Shown in pieces: positions 1-5,447 of a stretch of 18,644 nt of DNA. Under the pieces are notes generated by a model. The model saw nothing but the letters and a program-made list of their open reading frames with translations. It was not told the DNA's origin and ran no database searches. Each line of letters starts with the position of its first letter. Within the stretch, counting starts at the first letter, position 1. The translations under genes and the position numbers were made by a program. Source of the stretch: an uncultured Bacteroidales bacterium (lineage in GTDB: Bacteria > Bacteroidota > Bacteroidia > Bacteroidales > Muribaculaceae); NCBI GenBank assembly GCA_900554845.1, contig USIY01000020.1:1-18644 (forward strand), read 5' to 3'.

Positions 1-1061
1 CTGCGACACAGGCTCTCGCGGCCTGGGATCCGGATTGGGAAATTTATGATCCGCTGGCGGCCCAGCATGAGATAATCGGCTACAATTACATGATCCACAA
101 GGCGGAAGGCGACCATCTGAGAGTGCCCTCCAGGGTAATATGGCAAACCGAGTCCTATCCCCGCGACGCTTTCGGCAACTGGGAAAAGGTCAATGATCTG
201 CCCTATGTCATCGGTGATTTCGTATGGACCGGAATCGACTATATCGGGGAATCGGGCATAGGCCGTTACTGGTATGAGGGAGATCCTGAAGGGGAGCATT
301 ATCACCGTCCTTTGTGGCCCTGGCACAATTCCTATTGCGGAGACATCGACATTATCGGCTTGCGCAAACCTGTATCATACTATCGCGAGATGCTCTATTC
401 TTCGGGTCCCAAGCTGCATCTGTCAGTAAGGGAACCGCAAGGATACAAAGGTGCGATCAAGACCGGATTATGGGCGGTTTATCCCACCAAGGATTCATGG
501 AACTGGCCCGGTCATGAAGGTAAATCTATTGATGTGGAGATCGCATCCACATATCCCGAGGTGGAACTTTACCAGAACGGCAAGCTTGTAGGGCGTAAGG
601 CTACAGGACGTGACCAAGAATTCCTGGCTGTGTTCAATGTTGATTACAACCCCGGCGAGTTGACCGCGATAGCTTATGACGCTAACGGAAACAAAGCTTG
701 TGAACAGAGTCTTGTGACTGCCGGGAAGCCTTATTCCATCCGTCTTACGGCCGACAGACCGAATCATGCGGCCGGGTCACAGTCTCTGGTCTATGTGCTG
801 GCGGAGGTCATCGACAAGAAAGGGAATGTTGTTCCCGATGCGGAAGTCCCTTTGAAATTCACTGTCCGGGGCAACGGAGACATAATTGCAACCGGTTCCG
901 GCAATCCCAAGGATTCAAAAGGATATTTCCATACTGACCGTATGACGGACGAAGGAAGGGCATTGGCAGTGGTCAAGTCCGACGGACACCCCGGACAAGT
1001 TACTCTTAAAGTCACCGGCAGGGGATTGAAACCCGCTATATTGAAATTCCATTTCCGGTGA
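1..1061 (+). CDS. GH2 beta-galactosidase-like glycoside hydrolase, 3' part
   Basis: The reading frame is open from base 3, so the gene starts before the window; 352 codons are visible. The first part is the end of a GH2 TIM barrel. It has the segment VIWQTES, whose Glu (codon 150-152) sits where GH2 enzymes carry the nucleophile, followed by DFVWTGIDYIGE, typical of the last barrel strands. The acid/base Asn-Glu would lie upstream of the window. After the barrel come a DUF4982-like beta domain (about bases 470-730) and an immunoglobulin-like C-terminal domain of the GH2 C-domain-5 type (about 740-1050). This order is usual in secreted Bacteroidales GH2 beta-galactosidases. Substrate is inferred; the nearby xyloglucan-type locus makes side-chain galactose plausible, but GH2 also includes glucuronidases and mannosidases. 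The TonB-domain gene follows 59 bases later on the same strand. Confidence 0.88.
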   Translation, partial: ATQALAAWDPDWEIYDPLAAQHEIIGYNYMIHKAEGDHLRVPSRVIWQTESYPRDAFGNWEKVNDLPYVIGDFVWTGIDYIGESGIGRYWYEGDPEGEHYHRPLWPWHNSYCGDIDIIGLRKPVSYYREMLYSSGPKLHLSVREPQGYKGAIKTGLWAVYPTKDSWNWPGHEGKSIDVEIASTYPEVELYQNGKLVGRKATGRDQEFLAVFNVDYNPGELTAIAYDANGNKACEQSLVTAGKPYSIRLTADRPNHAAGSQSLVYVLAEVIDKKGNVVPDAEVPLKFTVRGNGDIIATGSGNPKDSKGYFHTDRMTDEGRALAVVKSDGHPGQVTLKVTGRGLKPAILKFHFR

Positions 1062-1120
1062 GAGATCTTAAACCATAGTGCGGTATGAGTGTCTAAACAA
1101 TAAGACAATTGAAAAGAAAG

Positions 1121-1480
1121 ATGATGAAAAAGCTGATAATCATACTGATGGCGACATTGGGCATCGCGATTGGCGCAATGGCCGCTGAAAAACCTGCATT
1201 CCCCGGCGGAACCAAGGCTCTTGACGCATACATCACGAATAATCTGAAATATCCGCAGACAGCCAAGGACAATGGCATCGAAGGGGTTGTCGCAGTGGTG
1301 TTTACGGTTAAGGCTGACGGTACTGTAGGCAATATTAAGATCAAAAGGATGGTAGATCCTGATCTGGAAGCAGAGGCTATCCGTCTGGTCAAAGGAATGC
1401 CGAAATGGACTCCGGCGGACAAGGACGGCGTGCCTGTGGACGCACCCGCCGAAGTAAACGTCAACTTTACTCTTGAATAG
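1121..1480 (+). CDS. small exported TonB C-terminal-domain protein
   Basis: The product has 119 residues. It begins with a Lys-Lys and hydrophobic signal peptide (about residues 1-20, likely cut after GAMA). The rest is one TonB C-terminal domain: FPGG near the mature start, then the NNLKYPQTAKDNGIEGVV stretch, then VKADGTVGNIKI and a closing VNVNFTLE strand. There is no proline-rich linker, so it is not a classical TonB that spans the envelope. Such stand-alone exported TonB_C proteins are common in Bacteroidales; their role is not settled. I chose the ATG at 1121 because the frame opens only 12 bases earlier, at a TTG. It may be co-transcribed with the GH2 gene, since no TAnnTTTG promoter is visible in the 59-base gap. 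Confidence 0.82.
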   Translation: MMKKLIIILMATLGIAIGAMAAEKPAFPGGTKALDAYITNNLKYPQTAKDNGIEGVVAVVFTVKADGTVGNIKIKRMVDPDLEAEAIRLVKGMPKWTPADKDGVPVDAPAEVNVNFTLE

Positions 1481-1499
1481 AATCGCTCCGCGGTTCTAA

Positions 1500-1693
1500 G
1501 AGAGTGTTTGGATTTAAATCAAATTAAGATTGAGAGGATTTTTTGAGATGATTTTGCAAGTCGAGGAGGGAGCAATTGCCACATTGCGACCGAAGAGACT
1601 TGGCGAAATCAGCCAAAAAAGCCCTCAAGATTAATTTGAAGTTTTACTTCCCACTCTCATTTTTGTTAAAACGGTTTAAATTCAAACACTCTC
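1500..1693. mobile_element. foldback MITE-like element with TAA target duplication
   Basis: The element is bounded by perfect 11-bp terminal inverted repeats GAGAGTGTTTG (1500-1510 and 1683-1693). It is flanked on both sides by TAA (1497-1499 and 1694-1696). The similarity extends inward (ATTTAAA on both arms), and further blocks pair across the element, for example 1518-1545 with about 1612-1641 and 1551-1562 with about 1598-1611. It could therefore fold into one long imperfect hairpin. It is far too short for a transposase and has no ORF of its own. A 3-bp TNA duplication is known for the IS1031 group of the IS5 family, so a non-autonomous relative of such an IS is my inference. It ends inside the DUF3990 gene. 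Confidence 0.65.
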
Positions 1694-2150
1694 TAAGATA
1701 ATTAATGGCGTTTTCAGACCCAAAGAAATACTGAAAGGTTATGCCTTTCATAAACTTCAAACGATTTAGGAATTCTTTTTTGTCAATGCTGCCATCCTTA
1801 AGTTTTCGAATCTGTAAACCGACTTTGTCATTCGCAATCGGTCCATACACGATATCATACCTTTCCGTAGCTATTCCATCTCTGTTCTTCAAAACGAAAT
1901 CGGCCCATTCTTCAGAGGACTCTTCAAATTTCAGTACTTTTAAAGAGCTGCTTGATATAATTGTATCGTCAAATTCAAATTTGGAGACTACGGGATCGCC
2001 CCCTAATAGCGTTGATTTGAATATAGCCATTTCCTGAGCTTGGCTTTCGTTATCGGATAGGTAAAACCCTTGGCCAAAATCCTTATTCGGCTTTGACTTG
2101 GTTAAGTCTATTTGATCGATAACCATATTTGAGCCGTGATACAAAATCAT
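1644..2150 (-). CDS. DUF3990 family protein, predicted ADP-ribosyltransferase-fold toxin
   Basis: The product has 168 residues. The N-terminus LYHGSN (residues 3-8), DFGQGFYLS (24-32), the EWADFVLKNR block (81-90) and YDIVYGPIAND (98-108) are typical of DUF3990 proteins. These have been placed in the ADP-ribosyltransferase fold superfamily, with His5-Gly6 and Tyr30 at positions resembling the NAD-binding core. Whether it is an active enzyme cannot be told from sequence. The start overlaps the stop of the upstream DUF3791 gene by 4 bases (ATGA), a tight two-gene operon. From about Arg153 to Lys168 and the stop codon, the reading frame lies inside the right arm of the MITE, so the native C-terminus was replaced. 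The region is AT-rich compared with its neighbours, which suggests transfer. Toxin function is inference. Confidence 0.8.
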   Translation of the reverse strand: MILYHGSNMVIDQIDLTKSKPNKDFGQGFYLSDNESQAQEMAIFKSTLLGGDPVVSKFEFDDTIISSSSLKVLKFEESSEEWADFVLKNRDGIATERYDIVYGPIANDKVGLQIRKLKDGSIDKKEFLNRLKFMKGITFQYFFGSENAINYLRECLNLNRFNKNESGK

Positions 2151-2374
2151 AATTCATCTCCGGATCTGCGACAATATGTTGCCACGCTGTTGACGGCTTC
2201 GTTGAAATCAAGCGTATGGATTATTCCATAATTTTTTTCAATAAAAGATATTCCTTTATGATGACTAATATAATTATAGGCTTGTTTGTCCGAAAGTCCA
2301 AATTCCCGGCCAAATTCATTCACAAGGGCGATGATATATTCAAATATGTCGCGAATCTCATATTTCATACCCAA
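2147..2374 (-). CDS. DUF3791 family protein, predicted antitoxin partner
   Basis: The product is a small 75-residue protein with no signal peptide. The pattern IIALVNEFGREFGLSDKQAYNYI, then HKGISFIEKNYGIIHTLDFNEAV and a C-terminal C-x-x-x-G, is that of DUF3791. Members of this family are encoded directly before DUF3990 genes in many Bacteroidales. Predicted alpha-helical and cytoplasmic. The 4-base stop/start overlap with the DUF3990 gene implies coupled translation, as in toxin-antitoxin operons where the antitoxin comes first. The ATG at 2374 was used; a second ATG two codons later is equally possible. A promoter of the Bacteroidota type lies just upstream. Antitoxin function is inferred from gene order only. 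Confidence 0.8.
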   Translation of the reverse strand: MGMKYEIRDIFEYIIALVNEFGREFGLSDKQAYNYISHHKGISFIEKNYGIIHTLDFNEAVNSVATYCRRSGDEL

Positions 2375-2397
2375 AACAGATATATCTCTTATCTTGA

Positions 2398-2428
2398 CAA
2401 AGATATAATAAATTTATGGATAATACAA
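2398..2428 (-). promoter_or_regulatory. promoter of the DUF3791-DUF3990 operon
   Basis: On the minus strand, TTG (2428-2426) is followed after 20 bases by TATCTTTG (2405-2398). This fits the Bacteroidota -33/-7 pattern (TTTG, 19-21 bases, TAnnTTTG). The expected transcript start, near 2391, leaves a leader of only about 17-20 bases before the ATG. The call is by consensus only. Confidence 0.4.
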
Positions 2429-2647
2429 GAATTATCATTCATAAAGCTTATTAAAGATATGAATGGCGAGAGTTACGAGCGATGACCTAATGTGGCTGTT
2501 GTTACAGATCCTGCCGTCGCAGGTGCCGGAACGTATCCGGAATGCTTCCGTTGCAAATCCCGTTGCCGTCTTCGTCAGATATTCGCGAAAAGTAGTTTGC
2601 GTTGGATTTGTAAAATATTGTGACTCATGCCGACGTGTCGGAATGCA

Positions 2648-2679
2648 TTTGCAAAATCGGGAAAAATTATATACCTTTG
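2648..2679 (+). promoter_or_regulatory. promoter of the 2712 gene
   Basis: TTTG at 2648-2651 and TACCTTTG at 2672-2679, separated by 20 bases, match the Bacteroidota -33/-7 consensus exactly. The predicted transcript start near 2686 gives a leader of about 26 bases. A small hairpin (2630-2641) abuts the -33 box and could be a regulator site. Confidence 0.55.
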
Positions 2680-2711
2680 GATGTTGACCAAAACCAGAAA
2701 ACTCATACGCT

Positions 2712-3389
2712 ATGACTATAGAGGAATTTTACAACGAGCTGATGGCCTTTACCGGTGACAAGGAGAGATCAGTGGAAGAACGCATCGATGGTGCACTTGA
2801 ACTTTTGAAGCAGGAGAAGCCTGACGACGAGGTCATGGGCGCCCGTTTCGAAAGCGTGACCTACGGCCTCCTCACATCAATGCTCGACAAGGAAAACGCC
2901 TGTCATGACTACGACATAGAGATGCTTCAGCTTCTCACGCTCAACGCCGAGGCCATGGTGAGGGGGCGGATAGAGCGTGCGCTTAAGGATTTCCGCAATG
3001 CCGTATATCCCCTTATTGATGGAGGAAAGGTGCCGTTCAATACGCTGATAACGGAGGTTGTCCGTATAGTGAAGGCGCTGAGCTTGACGGTTTTCAACCA
3101 TGACCGCTACGGCATTCTCGATGCCTTTATCCGCCATGCGGCAAAAGTCGCTGACTCGGAGGAAGAATATGACCGGGAAGCGGTGGCCGACATGGCACGG
3201 ATGCTGTACCGACTTGACAATCTTCTTTACATACATGGAGCCGATGATGAGGCCATTCTGAAATTCATTTCCGAGGACGAGTTGCTGGAAATCCTGAAGG
3301 ACCCGCTGGAGAGGGATCTGAAGAAGGACAGGATCGAATACTCACGACGGTGGGAGGAAGAATATTACGAGAGTCACCGTGCACAATAG
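2712..3389 (+). CDS. hypothetical cytoplasmic alpha-helical protein
   Basis: The product has 225 residues in a clean frame right after a consensus promoter; I do not recognise the family. There is no signal peptide or membrane segment. The composition is rich in Glu, Asp, Lys, Arg and Leu with few glycines, suggesting an all-helical soluble protein. Visible stretches are an acidic N-terminal part (residues 1-60), a central helix-rich part with MVRGRIERALKDF (about 83-95), and a highly charged C-terminus from about residue 190 to the end. No catalytic motif is apparent. The gene stands alone: the neighbours on both sides are the divergent toxin-like pair and a long non-coding stretch. Codon use looks like that of the surrounding chromosome, not like the AT-rich pair. 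It is real by length and promoter, but of unknown function. Confidence 0.75.
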   Translation: MTIEEFYNELMAFTGDKERSVEERIDGALELLKQEKPDDEVMGARFESVTYGLLTSMLDKENACHDYDIEMLQLLTLNAEAMVRGRIERALKDFRNAVYPLIDGGKVPFNTLITEVVRIVKALSLTVFNHDRYGILDAFIRHAAKVADSEEEYDREAVADMARMLYRLDNLLYIHGADDEAILKFISEDELLEILKDPLERDLKKDRIEYSRRWEEEYYESHRAQ

Positions 3390-3702
3390 TAGTCTCATAT
3401 TACGTCGGAATAATTAGCCAAATTTTCTTATTTGGGCAAATGGATTGATTGTCAGAGTGATTTGGAAATGGTTGGGTACTAATCGTGTACTTTCGTGGAA
3501 GCTGCCGGAAAGTGGGAAAATCAATTTCGTATTTTCTTTGACTCCCGTTAAGGATTTTTAACAGCCGTCAGTTACCTCTTTTTACCCGTTTCAGTCATCG
3601 GAAAGTACACCCGGAAACAGACTTTTCGGGAGTGCTGTCAGTCATTGTCCTCTTTCAAAATCGTAATTTCGCATACCAAAATAGCTATAATTTCCGGGAC
3701 GC

Positions 3703-3737
3703 GAAAATGTGGTGCCAGATTCTCGGCACATATTTTC
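3703..3737. repeat. two-part hairpin
   Basis: GAAAAT (3703-3708) pairs with ATTTTC (3732-3737), and GTGCC (3712-3716) pairs with GGCAC (3725-3729), around an 8-base loop with a small internal bulge. It has no T tract on either side that would make it a clear terminator. Confidence 0.35.
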
Positions 3738-3830
3738 AGTTATTTTTAGCCATGCCTGATATCGGCTATCCGTTATGATCTGATTTTTCTTTTTATCGCC
3801 GCGATTTTCATTCGAGTATTTTTCACCGTT

Positions 3831-3857
3831 ATGCCGTCAACCTGCGAGGGACGGCAT
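3831..3857. terminator. strong hairpin, possible terminator
   Basis: ATGCCGTC (3831-3838) pairs perfectly with GACGGCAT (3850-3857) over an 11-base loop. On the plus strand it is followed by a T-rich but broken tract. On the minus strand it lies beyond the end of the CE1 transcription unit. It could stop transcripts from either side, but the tail is weak. Confidence 0.3.
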
Positions 3858-4026
3858 TTGTATTTCAATGTTGTCGAGTGGCTTTCCTGTATATCGGGGA
3901 GGCCATTTTCTATCGGATGCGAGACTGCGACAAGTGGGTCTGTATGAGGTTAAAAAAAGCCCCACCGATATGAATGCCGCAAAACATCATAATAAATAGG
4001 TCAAGGTGCACAATATACTGTCGGCC

Positions 4027-4158
4027 CTAATCTTTGAGTTTCGGAGCTTTTGTGTCGTTGAACCACTCGGGAACCGCACTCCCGTCGGGGAAGGTCTTGA
4101 GTTTGACATAGGCATCGGCGCCGACCGCGAGTACGAGTGCCTTATTTAAGAATTTCAT
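4027..4158 (-). pseudogene. short ORF resembling the N-terminus of a GH28-type protein
   Basis: The ORF has 43 codons from the ATG at 4158. The start looks like a poor signal peptide (MKFLNKALVLAVGADA). It is followed by TFPDGSAVPEWFNDT, a pattern I associate with the segment just after the signal peptide in Bacteroidales GH28 polygalacturonase-like proteins. In those, a linker and the beta-helix domain would follow; here the frame stops after KLKD, and no continuation is visible in any minus-strand frame down to about 3960. It lies 74 bases after the CE1 stop on the same strand. It is most likely a decayed remnant; a genuine small secreted peptide is an alternative. The family link is from memory of the motif and is weak. 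Confidence 0.35.
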
Positions 4159-4232
4159 ATAAATTTGTCGTTTATCAGAAATAAGGGAATCGGACTCTAT
4201 GGTCGACGCCAAGATACGAAATTTTTATCTAA

Positions 4233-5432
4233 TCATTCGCCTCTGAATAATTTCGGGACAAATTCGGTCAGATAGATTCGCCAGTTTTTCCAGATATGGC
4301 CGTCAGGGGTTTCGTAGTAAACATAGGGATAGCCTTTCTCGTCAAGCATCCTGCGATACTGGGTGTTGGCGTCATAGAGGAAATCGGTATTGCCGATGGC
4401 AATCCAGTAGAGCGCCGGTTTTCTGTCAAACTGCGTCTTCAGTTTACTGTCGATATCTGTGTAGACAGGTGATTTCACATCATCATTCGGCTTGATGGCG
4501 GCGGAGAAAAGGCCTACATAGTCAAACATGTCGGGATATTCTCTCGAAATGCCCAGCGAGTGGAAACCGCCCATCGACAGTCCGGCAATAGCACGGTGGG
4601 ACTTGTCGGCAAGTGTGCGGTAGTTTGAATCGATGAAGTGGACCACTTCGGGAAATGAGGCCTCGAATGAACCGTCCATCGTCTTGGGGAGCCTGATTGT
4701 CGGAGGCACCAGTCCTGATGAAGTCTCGCCCGGAGCCGCTTCCTGAGAGGCATTGCCGTTGGTCATCACGACAATCATGGGCTCGGCGTTGCCCGACGCA
4801 ATGAGATTGTCGAGAATCTGTGCGGCGCGTCCGAGCTCGACCCAAGCATTTTCATCGCCGCCCATTCCATGGAGAAGATAGAACACCGGATAGCGTCCGT
4901 CGCCCTGCTCATAACCGGCAGGAGTGTAGACCGTCATTCGGCGGCTCATGCCGAGCGATGGACTGTCATGCCACACCTTCGATACGGTTCCGTGGGGCAC
5001 ATTGCTGACTCTGTATAAGTCGGCCCTTTCGCCGGGGATTATGAAGATGTTAGAGACCGAAGCCACATCGCGAAGCATGTAGACATTGTTGGGGTCATTG
5101 ATACGGAGCGAATCGACAAGATAAGTGTAGCTGTATAGCTCAGGAGACAGAGGCGCGGCGGTTGTGAACTCCCAGAGCCCGTCGCTATTCTTTTTCAGTT
5201 CGGCTTTACCCGGGACATCAAAGGAGCCGTAAGGAGTTGAGACCTTTTCTATCGGCAGGAAATCACCGGTCACGATTACCTGACGAGCCTTGGGCGCGTC
5301 AAGACGGAATGTCACAGTATTGTCGGGGTGAATGTCGGGCGATATGATTGTAGGCACGCCCCAGATGGCCTGCTGAGCCAGCGCTGAAAACGAAAGGCTC
5401 AGTGCCAGTACGATAGATAATGATTTTTTCAT
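4233..5432 (-). CDS. CE1-type carbohydrate esterase with N-terminal early-set domain
   Basis: The product is a 399-residue exported esterase. A signal peptide ends near Ala19-Gln20. Residues about 25-135 form an immunoglobulin-like esterase N-domain (TFRLDAPKARQVIVTGDF, then GLWEFT and YSYTYLVDS). The alpha/beta hydrolase domain runs from about 150 to 395. It shows an oxyanion-loop motif YLLHGMGG (185-192), the nucleophile elbow GLSMGG with Ser286, a likely acid Asp350 (IGNTD) and the base His379 (PDGHIW). This is the layout of Bacteroidales CE1 feruloyl/acetyl esterases. It would remove acyl groups from plant glycan in the periplasm or outside the cell. Its gene follows the GH31 gene by 15 bases, so they form one operon. 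The exact ester cannot be read from sequence. Confidence 0.88.
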   Translation of the reverse strand: MKKSLSIVLALSLSFSALAQQAIWGVPTIISPDIHPDNTVTFRLDAPKARQVIVTGDFLPIEKVSTPYGSFDVPGKAELKKNSDGLWEFTTAAPLSPELYSYTYLVDSLRINDPNNVYMLRDVASVSNIFIIPGERADLYRVSNVPHGTVSKVWHDSPSLGMSRRMTVYTPAGYEQGDGRYPVFYLLHGMGGDENAWVELGRAAQILDNLIASGNAEPMIVVMTNGNASQEAAPGETSSGLVPPTIRLPKTMDGSFEASFPEVVHFIDSNYRTLADKSHRAIAGLSMGGFHSLGISREYPDMFDYVGLFSAAIKPNDDVKSPVYTDIDSKLKTQFDRKPALYWIAIGNTDFLYDANTQYRRMLDEKGYPYVYYETPDGHIWKNWRIYLTEFVPKLFRGE

Positions 5433-5447
5433 ATATTGTAAGATTGA

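Larger units (their letters stand above)
2375..2711. other. 337-base intergenic region with divergent promoters and paired hairpins
   Basis: This gap separates the minus-strand DUF3791 gene from the plus-strand gene at 2712. It holds a promoter for each. It also has two similar modules in which a short hairpin is followed by AATGC and then TTGCAAA: 2526-2558 (stem CCGGA/TCCGG) and 2630-2656 (stem CCGAC/GTCGG). The second module overlaps the -33 box of the plus-strand promoter. Another hairpin, CCTGC-CGTC-GCAGG, lies just before the first module. An ORF at 2463-2687 is not credible as a gene. Confidence 0.5.
3390..4026. other. non-coding stretch with hairpins and a distant inverted repeat
   Basis: No credible gene is seen on either strand. 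Structures present are a weak hairpin CCAAAT-N6-ATTTGG at 3418-3435, soon after the upstream stop and without a T tract; a perfect 10-bp inverted repeat GTGTACTTTC (3485-3494) and its complement (3601-3610); a two-part stem at 3703-3737; and an 8-bp stem at 3831-3857. The region is AT-rich, with several T runs. I find no tRNA- or rRNA-like sequence. Confidence 0.45.

Noticed and set aside
1109..1120. TTG start for the TonB-domain protein
   Set aside because: The ATG at 1121 gives a normal signal peptide, and TTG starts are uncommon.
2463..2687. Plus-strand ORF of 74 codons
   Set aside because: It contains the promoter of the 2712 gene and two hairpin modules, has unprotein-like composition and resembles no family.
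3922..3968. Terminator from GTGGG/CCCAC with an A7 run
   Set aside because: On the minus strand the T run lies inside the loop and not after the stem, so it does not fit an intrinsic terminator.
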